64,000 nucleotides of DNA from Hymenobacter cavernae (lineage in GTDB: Bacteria; Bacteroidota; Bacteroidia; Cytophagales; Hymenobacteraceae): positions 272,219 to 336,218 of the forward strand of contig NZ_BMHT01000007.1 in the NCBI RefSeq assembly GCF_014641455.1, given 5' to 3'. A model generated the notes under the pieces. The model did not search any database. It was given only the letters and a program-made list of their open reading frames with translations, and was not told where the DNA came from. The position numbers and the translations under genes are program-made. This document shows, piece after piece, positions 37,827-47,459 of this stretch (the first letter of the stretch is position 1; the number at the start of each line of letters is the position of its first letter).

Positions 37827-37863
37827 AGAACGTCATGCTGAGCTTGTCGAAGCATGACGTTCT
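37827..37863. repeat. short palindrome of the GAACGTCATGCTGAGCT family
   Basis: AGAACGTCATGCT (37827-37839) and AGCATGACGTTCT (37851-37863) enclose GAGCTTGTCGA. This looks like an internally deleted form of the longer repeats at 29387 and 35215. Confidence 0.85.
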
Positions 37864-37900
37864 GTAAAGCTCAAAACCTAGCTTTTCAGCTGTCGGGTTC

Positions 37901-39124
37901 CTAGTTCTGCGCTTCCAGCCAGCCTAACACACCTCGTGCGGCCCACGCGCCCGTGCTGAAGCAGCCTTGCAGCAGATAGCCGCCCGTGGGCGCTTCCCAG
38001 TCCAGCATTTCGCCGGCCACGAACGTGCCGGGGCGGCGGCGCAGCATCAGGTGGTCGTCTACTTCCGCGAATGGAATGCCGCCGGCGGTAGAAATGGCTT
38101 CATCCAGCGGGCGCAGGCGCGTAACGGGAAGCGGAACATGACGCAGCAACCTGGCCAACGCCTCGGGGGTGGCGGTGGCTTCGGGTGGGGCTACTTCGCG
38201 CAGCAGCGTAGGCACCGGCGGACCTAGGTGGAGGGTTTTGGTAAGGAAAGCCGCCAGCGACTTGCCCCCGCGCGGCTGACCTAGCTTTTGCAACAGCTGC
38301 GCGTCGGAGAGGTCGGGCTTCAGATCCAGCAGGAGGGGAGCAGGCGTGTTGTGGGCCAGCGCGGTACGCAGGGCCGGCGTGAGGGCGTACACGGGCGTGC
38401 CTTCCACGCCGTAGTCGGTCAGGAGCAGCTCGCCCCGCACTTGCTGGTCGCCGCAACGGAGCGCAATGTTTTTGAGCGGTGCCCGGCCTACTTTTTCCCT
38501 GAAAAACGCCGACCATTGAATTTCTGCGCCGCAATTGGAAGGGGCAAAAGCTGTGGGCGTAACCCCGATATTGGCTAATGCTGTCGTCCATTGGCCGTCA
38601 GAACCGGTTTTGCGCCAGCTGGCGCCGCCCAGGGCTAGCAAGGTGGCGTCTGGTTGTATTTCAAACTCCTGGCCGGTGCTTTCATCGCGCAGCCGCAGGC
38701 CATTAGCTCCCGCAAAACCTAGCCAACGGTGCCGGGTTTTCAGCTCGACACCTAGCTCCTGCAACCTGCCTAGCCAGGCGCGGAGCAGCTGAGCGGGTTT
38801 GTATCCAGCCAGCGGGAAAACGCGCCCACTAGTTCCCACAAACGTCGGAATACCTAGGTTGGTGGCCCACTGGCGCAGATCAGCGGGCGAAAAGTGGCTG
38901 AGGTAAGTGGCAAAACGGGGCTGCGTGGCGCCGTAGTGCGCCTCAAACGTGGCGAGTGGTTCGGCATTGGTGAGGTTGAAGCCACCGTGTCCCGCCACCA
39001 GAAACTTGCGGCCTACCGTGGCCTGCGCCTCGTACACCGTGACGCGGTGGCCCGCTTCGGCCAGACGTTGCGCCGCCAGCAGGCCCGCGGGTCCGCCGCC
39101 CACCACCGCAATAGAAAACGACAT
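37901..39124 (-). CDS. TIGR03862 / HI0933-type NAD(P)/FAD-dependent flavoprotein
   Basis: A 407-residue flavoprotein from the ATG at 39124; the upstream extension lacks support. The FAD dinucleotide site AVVGGGPAGLLAAQRLAEAGHRVTVYEA opens the protein, followed by GRKFLVAGHGGFNLTN, the hallmark of the BaiN/HI0933 family. Near the end, ISTAGGIPFAEVDDHLMLRRRPGTFVAGEMLDWEAPTGGYLLQGCFSTGAWAARGV completes the FAD fold. The oxidoreductase substrate is unknown. Confidence 0.9.
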   Translation of the reverse strand: MSFSIAVVGGGPAGLLAAQRLAEAGHRVTVYEAQATVGRKFLVAGHGGFNLTNAEPLATFEAHYGATQPRFATYLSHFSPADLRQWATNLGIPTFVGTSGRVFPLAGYKPAQLLRAWLGRLQELGVELKTRHRWLGFAGANGLRLRDESTGQEFEIQPDATLLALGGASWRKTGSDGQWTTALANIGVTPTAFAPSNCGAEIQWSAFFREKVGRAPLKNIALRCGDQQVRGELLLTDYGVEGTPVYALTPALRTALAHNTPAPLLLDLKPDLSDAQLLQKLGQPRGGKSLAAFLTKTLHLGPPVPTLLREVAPPEATATPEALARLLRHVPLPVTRLRPLDEAISTAGGIPFAEVDDHLMLRRRPGTFVAGEMLDWEAPTGGYLLQGCFSTGAWAARGVLGWLEAQN

Positions 39125-39339
39125 AGAAACAAGGGAAATAGCAAAGCAAGATACGGCACCTAGGTTTTGCAGCCGGTGTATCTTGGGGCGAAGTAGTGCG
39201 GAACGGATTTCCGCGCTACCTACTGCTGTGGCTCCGGCCAAATTTTGCAGCTTGCCGCTAAAACCAGGCAGCCGATTTCCGACGGGAAGCCGAAAGTTGC
39301 CGTATAGTAGCGCTTACTACCTGCCGTCAGGCCCTCCGC

Positions 39340-40527
39340 ATGAGCTCGTATAACATCCTGATTGGGCTGAGCATAGCCGTCATTCTCTCCTACTTATTCG
39401 ACATGGCCGCGCGGGCCACGAAAGTGCCCTCCGTGCTGATGCTCCTGCTCACGGGCATCGCCCTGAAGCAAGCCGCCGATTACACCGACGTGCACGTAGC
39501 AATACCACAGGTGATTCTGGAGATGTTCGGTATTATCGGGCTGATTATGATTGTGTTGGAAGGCTCGCTCGACCTGAAGCTAGCCCGCGACAAAGCGCCG
39601 CTCATCCGCCGCTCGTTCTTTGCGGCGGCTCTCATTCTGATTGTACAGGCCATTGCCATTGCCCTGCTATTGCGGGCCTACGTGGGCGTGTCGTTTCAGA
39701 GCTGCCTGGTGAATGCCGTGCCGCTGGCCGTTATCAGCAGCGCCATTGCCATTCCGAGCGTGGCAAGCCTAGGTGGTGAGAAACAGGAGTTTATCGTTTA
39801 CGAAAGCACCTTCTCCGACATCCTGGGCATCATGTTTTTCAACTTCGCGCTGCAAGACGACTTTGCCCAGGGCGTTTCCGTCGTCACCTTCGCCCGCGAC
39901 TTTATCGCCATTCTGCTGGTGGCGGTGGTGAGTACGGTGGTGCTGGCTTTTCTGCTTCATCGTATCACGCTGCATATCAAATTCTTCCTGATTCTGGCCT
40001 TCCTGATTCTGATGTATAGCCTGGCCAAGGAGCTTCACCTGTCGTCGCTGCTGCTGGTGCTGGTTTTTGGCCTGGCCGTCAACAATGCCGAGCTGTTTCT
40101 GAAAGGGCCGCTGCGGCGCTGGTTTCACCCCGAACGGCTCGCCAGTGAAGTGCAGCAGCTGCGCAGCATCACGGGCGAATCGGCGTTTCTGATCCGCACG
40201 TTCTTCTTCCTGATTTTCGGCTACTCCATCACTGTCAGTAACTTACTGAGCAGCGCCGTTATTCTGCAAGGCCTGCTCATTGTGGGCGTGCTGACCTTAA
40301 TTCGCTTTTTCTACCTGCGCTACATCGCCCGCATCGACCTGATTCCGGAAGTGTTTATCGCGCCCAAAGGTCTGATTACGGTGCTGCTTTTCTTCAGCAT
40401 TCCGCCCGAGCACAGCATCGGCGAAATCAGCGAAAACATCCTGTTCGTCGTCATTCTGCTCACCGGCGTGCTGATGATGGTGGGGCTACAGCTAGCCCAC
40501 CGCAAACCCGAGCTAGGGGAGTATTGA
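39340..40527 (+). CDS. cation:proton antiporter, CPA1-like
   Basis: A 395-residue membrane protein with about 11-12 helices. The segments VPSVLMLLLTGIAL, GLIMIVLEGSLDLKLARDKAPLIRRSF, AVPLAVISSAIAIPSVASLGGEKQEFIVYESTFSDILGIMFFNFAL and APKGLITVLLFFSIPP follow the layout of Na+/H+ exchangers. The acidic pair in the STFSDILG helix would be the ion site. There is no C-terminal regulatory domain. The physiological ion is unknown. Confidence 0.85.
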   Translation: MSSYNILIGLSIAVILSYLFDMAARATKVPSVLMLLLTGIALKQAADYTDVHVAIPQVILEMFGIIGLIMIVLEGSLDLKLARDKAPLIRRSFFAAALILIVQAIAIALLLRAYVGVSFQSCLVNAVPLAVISSAIAIPSVASLGGEKQEFIVYESTFSDILGIMFFNFALQDDFAQGVSVVTFARDFIAILLVAVVSTVVLAFLLHRITLHIKFFLILAFLILMYSLAKELHLSSLLLVLVFGLAVNNAELFLKGPLRRWFHPERLASEVQQLRSITGESAFLIRTFFFLIFGYSITVSNLLSSAVILQGLLIVGVLTLIRFFYLRYIARIDLIPEVFIAPKGLITVLLFFSIPPEHSIGEISENILFVVILLTGVLMMVGLQLAHRKPELGEY

Positions 40528-40528
40528 T

Positions 40529-40675
40529 GTGCTGATTTATTAATGTGCTGGTGTGCTGATTTATTAATGTGCTGGTGTAAGAACGCGCCACGGCGCGTTC
40601 TGCATCCGCGCCGTTCGGGTTATGGCGCGCAAGAACGCGCCGTGGCGCGTTCCTACACCAGCACATCACTCCGTT
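40529..40675. repeat. tandem word repeat and two GC palindromes
   Basis: A 22-bp word starting GTGCTGATTTATTAATG occurs at 40529-40550 and 40553-40574. Then two inverted copies of the GAACGCGCC palindrome follow at 40577-40600 and 40633-40656. TGTGCTGGTGTA on the left is mirrored by TACACCAGCACA on the right, so the whole block can fold on itself. The convergent antiporter and ClC genes flank it. Confidence 0.8.
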
Positions 40676-42444
40676 TCTTTCAGCAGCTGACGGCGGTAGG
40701 CGGCTAGGATAGTGGTTTTCAGGATGAAGCCGACATATTTGCCTTGGCGCACGACGGGCAGCGCCCAGGCGTCGTGCTCCTCCAATTGGTGCAGGGTGTC
40801 GAGCATGCTGTCTTCGGCGTTGATGATGGCGGGCGGCGCACTCATCAGGTCGCACACGCGGGTGGTGTCGTAGTGCTCATCATCGAAGAGGGCGTCGCGC
40901 ACTTTATCCAGCGACACAATGCCGAGCAGCTGCCCGTCATCGCCGAGGACGGGAAAGAGGTTGCGAGAAGCGTGGCGGAACGCATCGACCAGCTCGCCCA
41001 GCGTATCGTTCGGGTGCACCGCCACGAAGTCGCGCTGCACGAACTTGAGCGGCTCTAGCTGGGCCAACAAGCCTCGGTCGCGGTCGGCGTGCATCACCAC
41101 GCCGCGCTGCACCAGCTTGCGCGTGTACACCGAGTATGGCTCGAAGTACTTGGTAATCAGATAGGAGCTGGACGTTACGACCATCAGCGGCACAAACAGC
41201 GCGTAACCGCCCGTAATTTCGGCAATAAGAAAGATGCCCGTGAGCGGGGCGTGAATGACGCCCGCCAGCACGCCCGCCATGCCGAGCACCACAAAGTGAA
41301 CCTCCGAAATCGGGTAGAGGCCGCTCATGTTGATCAGCCTGGCGAGGACAAAACCTAGGAGCGCGCCCGTAAACAGCGACGAGCCAAACATGCCCCCATT
41401 GCCGCCCGCGCCGATGGTAATGGTGGTGGCAAACACCTTGAACAGCATGCTCGCGCCCGCCACCAACAGCAGCGTCCACACGTTTTCATCCTGATACACG
41501 GCGAAGATGGAGCTGTCGATCAGGCGTTCGGGCTGGCCGCTAAGTAGCAGCTGCACAATGTTGTAGCCCTCGCCATAAAGCGGCGGGAAGATGAATACCA
41601 GCACGCCCAGCAGCAAGCCGCCAACCACCACCTTGCGGAAGGTGCCGGGCCAGGTGGTGAAAAACGTATCGGCCCAGAAGTAGACGCGGATCATGTAGAC
41701 CGACATGAGCGCCGTGAACACACCTAGGGTCAGGTAGAGCGGAATGGCTTGCACGGGCCAGGTTGTGGTAATCAGCACGAAGGGCTGGCCGGCGTACAAC
41801 GCCTTGGAAATCACGGTGGCCGTGGCCGAGGAGATGAGCAGGGGAATGAAAAACGGTGCCGACAGCTCCGATAAAATTACTTCCACCGCGAACAGCACCC
41901 CGGCAATGGGGCTGTTGAAGATGGCCGCCACACCGGCTGCCGCCCCGCAGCCCGTGAGCAGGCGCCGCTCACGGCGGCCCACCCGCAGCAGCCGACCTAG
42001 GTTGGAGCCGAGCGCCGCGCCCGTCACCGAAATCGGGGCTTCCAGACCCGCCGAGCCGCCAAAGGTGACCGTCAGGAAAGAGGTGAAAAACTGCGAGTAC
42101 ATCTTACTGCGCGGCACGATACTGCCCTGACGCGCAATGTTATAGATGACCGGCGCGATGCCCCGACTGAGCTGTCCGCCAAGCAGGTAGCGCGTAAACA
42201 GCACCGTAAGGCCAATGCCGAGAATGGGGTAGAGGAAGAGCGCAAACACGCGGTTTTGCTCCGGCACCCAATCGTAAAGCCACTCCTGCGCCGTGTGCAC
42301 CGAGCCTTTCAGCACCACCGCTGCCAAGCCAGCCGCTGTGCCCACCAGGATGCTCACCAGAATCAGATAGATCCGGTCGTTGATGTGACGTAAGCGCCAC
42401 AGTAACAGCGGACCTAAGATTCGGTGAACGGTACTTTTAGGCAT
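40666..42444 (-). CDS. ClC-type chloride channel/antiporter with CBS domains
   Basis: A 592-residue protein with a ClC membrane core and two C-terminal CBS domains. Visible selectivity segments are GSAGLEAPISVTGAALGSNLGRLL (GxxGxE-P with the gating Glu; GLEAP instead of the common GREGP), GAAAGVAAIFNSPIAGVLFAVEVIL, and GAGGNGGMFGSSLFTGALLG. The CBS pair is FVAVHPNDTLGELVDAFRHASRNLFPVLGDDGQLLGIVSL and IINAEDSMLDTLHQLEEHDAWALPVVRQGKYVGFI. It moves chloride or another anion, possibly in exchange for protons; nucleotides may regulate it through the CBS domains. Confidence 0.93.
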   Translation of the reverse strand: MPKSTVHRILGPLLLWRLRHINDRIYLILVSILVGTAAGLAAVVLKGSVHTAQEWLYDWVPEQNRVFALFLYPILGIGLTVLFTRYLLGGQLSRGIAPVIYNIARQGSIVPRSKMYSQFFTSFLTVTFGGSAGLEAPISVTGAALGSNLGRLLRVGRRERRLLTGCGAAAGVAAIFNSPIAGVLFAVEVILSELSAPFFIPLLISSATATVISKALYAGQPFVLITTTWPVQAIPLYLTLGVFTALMSVYMIRVYFWADTFFTTWPGTFRKVVVGGLLLGVLVFIFPPLYGEGYNIVQLLLSGQPERLIDSSIFAVYQDENVWTLLLVAGASMLFKVFATTITIGAGGNGGMFGSSLFTGALLGFVLARLINMSGLYPISEVHFVVLGMAGVLAGVIHAPLTGIFLIAEITGGYALFVPLMVVTSSSYLITKYFEPYSVYTRKLVQRGVVMHADRDRGLLAQLEPLKFVQRDFVAVHPNDTLGELVDAFRHASRNLFPVLGDDGQLLGIVSLDKVRDALFDDEHYDTTRVCDLMSAPPAIINAEDSMLDTLHQLEEHDAWALPVVRQGKYVGFILKTTILAAYRRQLLKETE

Positions 42445-42591
42445 GGCAAAAGCGCTAAGGGCGGGTACGCGCAGCGTTGCAAGAATCCGGCCGCCGCGTC
42501 ACAACGGCGGCGCAGCAAAGCGCTGGTTGCTTGCGGAAAAGTAGCGCTTTGCGGGGAAAAAGCTAGGTTAGCCCGACATTGAAAGCGCGAC

Positions 42592-43419
42592 CTAGCTTAT
42601 AGTAGTTGTGGGCGGGTAGCCCGCGTCGATCAGCATGGCTTTGGTGCCTTGCATCAGTTTGCTTTTCAGCACCAACACGTGCCGGCGGTAATCTTCCGAC
42701 TTAGCCCAGAAATACACGCGCAGATCGGCAGTGGTGCCGGCGCTTTTTTCCAGGGTGATATAACTAATGTACGGCGGCACGGACTCCACCCCTTCGGTGC
42801 TGTTGACGTACTGCAAAATCTTGTCAATGACCTGATCCGGCGTCTTTTGGTCGCCGTAGTCGACGCTGACCAGGAAGTCTTGGCGGATGTAGTCGTTGCG
42901 GGTGAAGTTGATCAGGGGCTCGCGCAGCACGACTGCATTCGGTAGGAAAATGTGCTTGCCTTCGAAGGTTTTGATTACCGTCGTGCGCAGATTCAGCGCT
43001 TCCACCTGCCCTAGCATGTCCCGGATCTGGACCGTGTCGTGGATGTGAAAGGGGCGGTTGAAGGCGAGCACCATGCCCGCCAGAAAGTTCTCGGCAATGT
43101 CCTTCAGGGCAAAGCCCACCACAAAAGCCGTGAGGCCCGCCGCGCCCAGCACGCCGCTCACCACTCCCGAAAGGCCGATTACCTGCATGGCCAGCAGCAC
43201 CCCGGCCAGGATCATGCCCCACTTGGCCACATTCGTCAGGAAATCAGCCAGAAGCGGGTCGTGCGCTTTGCCTTCCAGACGGCTGCTGAGCAGCAAGCTG
43301 AAGCGTTTGGCTACTGCCAGCGCCAATGATAAGACAACCAGGGCGATAAGCAGCTTGGGGGCTATGTACAGGAAGCTTTCCCAGTAGGAGTGGAGTACGC
43401 GTTGCAGGTCTTGGAGCAT
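42592..43419 (-). CDS. small-conductance mechanosensitive channel, MscS family
   Basis: A 275-residue protein from the ATG at 43419. Three hydrophobic helices end in the Gly/Ala-rich pore helix GVVSGVLGAAGLTAFVVGFALKDIAENFLAGMVLAFNRPFHIHDTVQI, the MscS signature. The beta domain follows (VEALNLRTTVIKTFEGKHIFLPNAVVLREPLINFTRN). It opens under membrane tension to release osmolytes. It is followed on the same strand by the ClC gene about 150 bp further on. Confidence 0.93.
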   Translation of the reverse strand: MLQDLQRVLHSYWESFLYIAPKLLIALVVLSLALAVAKRFSLLLSSRLEGKAHDPLLADFLTNVAKWGMILAGVLLAMQVIGLSGVVSGVLGAAGLTAFVVGFALKDIAENFLAGMVLAFNRPFHIHDTVQIRDMLGQVEALNLRTTVIKTFEGKHIFLPNAVVLREPLINFTRNDYIRQDFLVSVDYGDQKTPDQVIDKILQYVNSTEGVESVPPYISYITLEKSAGTTADLRVYFWAKSEDYRRHVLVLKSKLMQGTKAMLIDAGYPPTTTIS

Positions 43420-43531
43420 GAAGAGAAAGTAAGAGGTACCAGGCTTTTGAGGCAAAACCTAGGGTGCCTTTACGATAACCTTAGCCCTGGAGGTTCTGTC
43501 GGCGGCCGGCTGCGCAAAGCAAGGAGTCGCC

Positions 43532-43632
43532 AAACGACCAGCGGCCGGCACCTAACCTAGGTGCCGGCCGCTGGTCGTTTATTCGCTGGGTAGGTTGTCA
43601 TTCCTCGCTCAGCTCGGAATGACAACCTACCC
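43532..43632. terminator. strong terminator hairpin plus second palindrome
   Basis: AAACGACCAGCGGCCGGCA pairs with its complement (43532-43553 and 43559-43580) around a five-base loop, followed by GTTTATT. Just after it, GGGTAGGTTGTCATTCC (43588-43604) pairs with GGAATGACAACCTACCC (43616-43632). The tandem hairpins separate the deaminase and MscS genes, both on the minus strand; the second one lies seven bases past the deaminase stop. Confidence 0.8.
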
Positions 43633-43638
43633 AACTAC

Positions 43639-44073
43639 TTACAGCTCCATAATGTCCTCGTTCCAGATCATCGGCTCGGCTTCGATGAACTCCTGCATCA
43701 TCTGCACGCACTCGTCCAGGTCCAGGTCGACTACTTCCACGCCGTGGCTTTCCAGGAAAGCACGCGACTCGCCGAACGTGCGCGACTCGCCCACCATCAC
43801 CTTCGGAATCTTGAACTGCACGATGGTGCCGGCGCACATGTAGCAGGGCATCAGCGTGGTATAAAGTACCGTGTCGCGGTAGGTGCGCTGGCGGCCGGCG
43901 TTGTTGAGGCAATCCATCTCGCCGTGCTTGATGGGGTTGTCCTCCTGCACGCGCTTGTTGTGCCCCCGCGCGACGAGCTTGCCATCGCGCACCAGCACAG
44001 AGCCAATCGGAATGCCGCCTTCCCGGCGACCCTGGCGTGCCTCATCAATGGCGGCCTGCATGAATTCGTCCAT
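43639..44073 (-). CDS. nucleoside/cytosine deaminase, FCY1-like
   Basis: A 144-residue enzyme from the ATG at 44073. The zinc site is HGEMDCLNNAG (H-x-E) and TLMPCYMCAGTI (P-C-x-x-C). The C-terminal part, KIPKVMVGESRTFGESRAFLESHGVEVVDLDLDECVQMMQEFIEAEPMIWNEDI, resembles yeast cytosine deaminase more than guanine or tRNA adenosine deaminases. It would convert cytosine to uracil or act on a related base. A word-like inverted repeat lies just upstream. Confidence 0.87.
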   Translation of the reverse strand: MDEFMQAAIDEARQGRREGGIPIGSVLVRDGKLVARGHNKRVQEDNPIKHGEMDCLNNAGRQRTYRDTVLYTTLMPCYMCAGTIVQFKIPKVMVGESRTFGESRAFLESHGVEVVDLDLDECVQMMQEFIEAEPMIWNEDIMEL

Positions 44074-44078
44074 AAACG

Positions 44079-44163
44079 GTGAGTTGGTGAAATAGTGAGT
44101 TAGTGAGTGTCTTTTGTGCAAGGCAATATTACACTCACCAACTCACTATTTCACCAACTCGCC
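44079..44163. repeat. word-like inverted repeat
   Basis: The left arm at 44079-44110 (GGTGAGTTGGTGAAATAGTG and on) and the right arm at 44131-44163 are complementary with about two mismatches. The arms are built from the word GTGAGTTGGTGAAATA. The unit fills the gap between the AddB-like nuclease and the deaminase. Confidence 0.85.
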
Positions 44164-44178
44164 ATTTCACCAACTCAC

Positions 44179-47100
44179 CTACCGCGCGCAGATGCCTTTA
44201 TAAGGGCAGTACTGGCAGCGGTCCAGGTCATCGGTCTTGCGAATAGGCTCGGCGGGGTCGAGGATGCGGCGGGCGAGTTCGGTGAGCATGGCTTCACCTT
44301 TCGCGACAAACGACTGCCCATCTTCGGTCAGAAAGCCCATTTCGGCCGTCATCGGGCCGGCACCTAGGTTGCGCAGCGAGATAATGGCCGCATCGGCCGC
44401 GTGGCGACCTTCCCGCTCCAGCATGAAGCGGTAGAGCCAGAGCTGCCGGACTTTATCGGCCGAGGAAGTGGCGTCGGTAAGCAGGCGCTCGGTGGCGGCC
44501 TGGGCATCTTCGCCCTTCTTTTGCAGCTTGAGGTCGTAGGGCTGCACAAGGCCGGTTTTGTAGTCGACCACGCGCAGGCTGCCGTCGGGTAGCTCGTCGA
44601 GGCGGTCGGTGAAGCCGTAGAGGCGTAGCAAGAGCTGCTCGCCCTCAGCTACTTGCAGCGGAACCTTGGTTTCCAGAATCTGTTCCAGCGCTACCACTTT
44701 CAGCGGTAACGCGCCGGGCTGCGCCAGCAGGTTTTCCAGGTAGCGCTGCACCAGCTGCACCGCCACCTGACCCAGCACGTAGTTCAGGCCTTCGTCGGTG
44801 CGGGCATGGCGGTCGGTTTCTTCCTTCCGCAAAGCCCGCTCTACCTCGCCAGGCGCCTGCTTGAGCAAGCCCGGAATATCGGCCGCCGTAATGGGCTGAT
44901 CTGCTTGCACAAAGGGCCGGAACATGTTTTCCAGCGCCTCGTGCACCACCGTCCCGAAACCATCGGCACCTAGCTTTTCTTCTACCTCTTCGGCTTCCTG
45001 AAAACGAGCTAAGCGGTTGAAATAGAACCGCAGCGAACAGTTCAAGAACTCATTCAGCGCGGAGGGAGAGAGGCCGTGCTCCAGCACGCCGCGCAAGGCG
45101 TGCAGCATCTTCTCATCCTTTTCCAAGACCAGGTCGCCGACGGGCGTTTGCGCCACAACGTCTTCATTATCTGTATCCTCGTCATCATACAAGACATGAA
45201 TAGGATGAGGAGAAGAGGTCGCCGTTGCCGTCAAGTCCCGGAGCACTAGCTGCGGGTTCTGCGGTAGCAAGTCGTTCTCAATCTGTAGCAAAAACCGGCT
45301 CCGCTCACCAGTGCGGGTACCCTCGGCGCCGGGCAGCACATGCAGCAGATCGACGCGGCGGGCGCGTTGCAAGAGGCGCCAGAATTGGTGCGCGGTGGCC
45401 GCTTCGTGGTCGGCGTAGGTGGGCAGCTTGAACTGCGTGAGGACGTCGTAGGGGAAGAGCGAGGCGTGGCGCTTGGGCGCGGGCAGCACGTTCTCGTTGC
45501 AGCTCAGGATGATGATGTGGTCGAAGTCGAGGGCGCGGGTTTCCAGCAAACCCATCACCTGCACATCGGCAATCGGCTCGCCGGAGAAGGGCAGGCGGGT
45601 GCGCGCCATCTGCTCGTAGAGGAACCGCCGGAACGAGCGCACCGACAGCCGCTGCTCCCGGCAGTCGAACACCGAATCGAGGCGCTTCACCAGCGTAAAA
45701 AACAGATACAGGTACTCGGCTTCAATGGCCGAATGCTGATCCTGATAGGCTTGTTTCAGCAAATCAATCAGCGTGTAGCAAGCCGCAATAATATCGTCGC
45801 AGGTGTCCCAGGTGCGAAACAGCGCCGCAATGAGCGGGTGCTGCCGACCTAGGTCCAGCAGCTCGCTGGCGGGCAGCAGCACGGCGTTGCGCTTCACGAT
45901 CTGGTGGCAGATATTTTCCAGTAAGCCGTGATACTGGGGCTGTTCCTGCTTATCGAGCCACTGCTGGTAGCGCCGCAGAAACGGGTGCATCAGCAGCTTC
46001 GTGACGGCCAGGTGATGGTAGCGCGGCACGCCGTAGCCGGTTTCGGCGCTGCCCTCCCGGATGCCAGTGAGGTGGACCTCAAACAGCAGATCCACAAGGT
46101 TGAACAGCGGCGTGCTCTGAAAGCTCAGACCCATCGTGACGTTGTACTCGGGTACGGCTTCGGGTGGCAGGCCGTGGAGCACGGGCAGCAGCAGCGTTTC
46201 GTCGGGCAGCACCACGGCCACTTTGGCGGTGGGATCGTGCAGGCGCGACTCGGCCAGCAGCTGACCAGCCACTTTGCCCTGCATGCTGGCGTTAGCCACG
46301 CCCACAAACTGCACTTCACGGGGCAGGCTACGCAGCAAATCCGCCGGCCCACCAAAGTTCTCGTTGGGCAGCTCCCAGTCGCGGCGGTAGCGGCGCAGGT
46401 GCTGGCCGGCGCGGTTGGGCGAGTCGTTATCCATATAAAAGGCGTCGCCATCGAAATGCACCTCCGCTTTGCCCTCGCGCAGCAACAAGCGAATCAGCTT
46501 TTCTTCCGCCCGCGACAAAGAACCTAGACCCAGGAAGAAGTGCCGCGCGATAGTAGCGTCATTGTTCTCAAGGCGGTTCTGCATCCGCCTGACGGCCAGG
46601 CGGTACGCCAAACCTGGGTAAGCCAGGTGGTCGTGTTTCATGCGCTTGCGCAGGCGCCAGTACACTTTCTCCAGGTCATCCCAAAAGCGAAAATATTGCG
46701 CCGTAGTGCTGGCCGGGGCGGGCACGTCGGTCAGCTCCCAGCGCTCCAGCGCCTTCGCTTGGCTCAGGTACTCGAACATCTTGGCGGGTGAAGCTAGGTT
46801 CTGGTCGAGGTTGGAGAAATCCTGCAACAGCAAGCCCGACCAGCCCACGAACTGATCGAAGTCGAGCTTCTTATCAATGCCGCGCAGGATGTCGAACAGC
46901 ATGAGCTGCAAGGCAATAGGCTCTTCCACCTGCACGCCAGCCAGCTCCACCATGTAGTCTTCCATAGCCGTCACGCGCGGCGACCAGAGCGCCTGCCCGG
47001 CCTCAGCGGCCAGGGCTAGCTCGTTCTTTAGGTACACCACGGCCCGGCGCGTAGGCACAACGACTATCAAATCAGATAGTTCGGAGCCGGGAAACCGCGT

Positions 47101-47181
47101 CACTAAATCCCGCGCCATTTGGGTGAGGAACGGAGTGGCAATGGCGGCAGGAGCAGAGAGCGTAGATGAGCTGGCGAGCAT
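44179..47181 (-). CDS. AddB-like PD-(D/E)XK exonuclease/helicase-fold protein
   Basis: A protein of about 1000 residues from the ATG at 47181. The N-terminal part resembles an inactivated helicase (SDLIVVVPTRRAVVYLKNELALAAEAGQALWSPRVTAMEDYM). The C-terminal nuclease has GTVVHEALENMF, RVVDYKTG (the D-x-K of the active site), and an iron-sulfur staple made of Cys in FLNCSLRFYF and the CQYCPYKGIC tail. This is the AddB architecture used in processing double-strand breaks, and the Bacteroidota version is usually annotated simply as a PD-(D/E)XK nuclease. No AddA partner is in the window. Confidence 0.85.
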   Translation of the reverse strand: MLASSSTLSAPAAIATPFLTQMARDLVTRFPGSELSDLIVVVPTRRAVVYLKNELALAAEAGQALWSPRVTAMEDYMVELAGVQVEEPIALQLMLFDILRGIDKKLDFDQFVGWSGLLLQDFSNLDQNLASPAKMFEYLSQAKALERWELTDVPAPASTTAQYFRFWDDLEKVYWRLRKRMKHDHLAYPGLAYRLAVRRMQNRLENNDATIARHFFLGLGSLSRAEEKLIRLLLREGKAEVHFDGDAFYMDNDSPNRAGQHLRRYRRDWELPNENFGGPADLLRSLPREVQFVGVANASMQGKVAGQLLAESRLHDPTAKVAVVLPDETLLLPVLHGLPPEAVPEYNVTMGLSFQSTPLFNLVDLLFEVHLTGIREGSAETGYGVPRYHHLAVTKLLMHPFLRRYQQWLDKQEQPQYHGLLENICHQIVKRNAVLLPASELLDLGRQHPLIAALFRTWDTCDDIIAACYTLIDLLKQAYQDQHSAIEAEYLYLFFTLVKRLDSVFDCREQRLSVRSFRRFLYEQMARTRLPFSGEPIADVQVMGLLETRALDFDHIIILSCNENVLPAPKRHASLFPYDVLTQFKLPTYADHEAATAHQFWRLLQRARRVDLLHVLPGAEGTRTGERSRFLLQIENDLLPQNPQLVLRDLTATATSSPHPIHVLYDDEDTDNEDVVAQTPVGDLVLEKDEKMLHALRGVLEHGLSPSALNEFLNCSLRFYFNRLARFQEAEEVEEKLGADGFGTVVHEALENMFRPFVQADQPITAADIPGLLKQAPGEVERALRKEETDRHARTDEGLNYVLGQVAVQLVQRYLENLLAQPGALPLKVVALEQILETKVPLQVAEGEQLLLRLYGFTDRLDELPDGSLRVVDYKTGLVQPYDLKLQKKGEDAQAATERLLTDATSSADKVRQLWLYRFMLEREGRHAADAAIISLRNLGAGPMTAEMGFLTEDGQSFVAKGEAMLTELARRILDPAEPIRKTDDLDRCQYCPYKGICAR

Positions 47182-47400
47182 AAAAACAGAGAGCAAAACT
47201 TCTTAAAGATACAGCAGCGGCGCAGGCTTTCCGTAGCTGGGCTGTAACAACCTGATACCTAGGCCCGTTGAGAAGGGCTTAGTAGTACATGCTTCCTCTG
47301 GCAGGCTCAGTAGGCGCTTAGCAAAGCTAGGTTGTCGTCTGCCCTACTTCTGCAACAGGAATCGAAGCTCCGCTAAGCATCTCATAAAAATTAATCAATT

Positions 47401-47435
47401 GTTTAAAACATTGTCATAAACCCTCTGTTTAAAAC
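47401..47435. promoter_or_regulatory. candidate TetR operators upstream of tetR
   Basis: The 9-mer GTTTAAAAC occurs at 47401-47409 and again at 47427-47435, 26 bp apart, within 60 bp of the tetR start. The same word recurs at 48130-48138 just before the tolC-like gene. It is close to the palindrome GTTTAAAC. Autoregulation by the adjacent TetR protein is an inference. Confidence 0.45.
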
Positions 47436-47459
47436 GCTACTCACCTGATTGCAGAAGCT

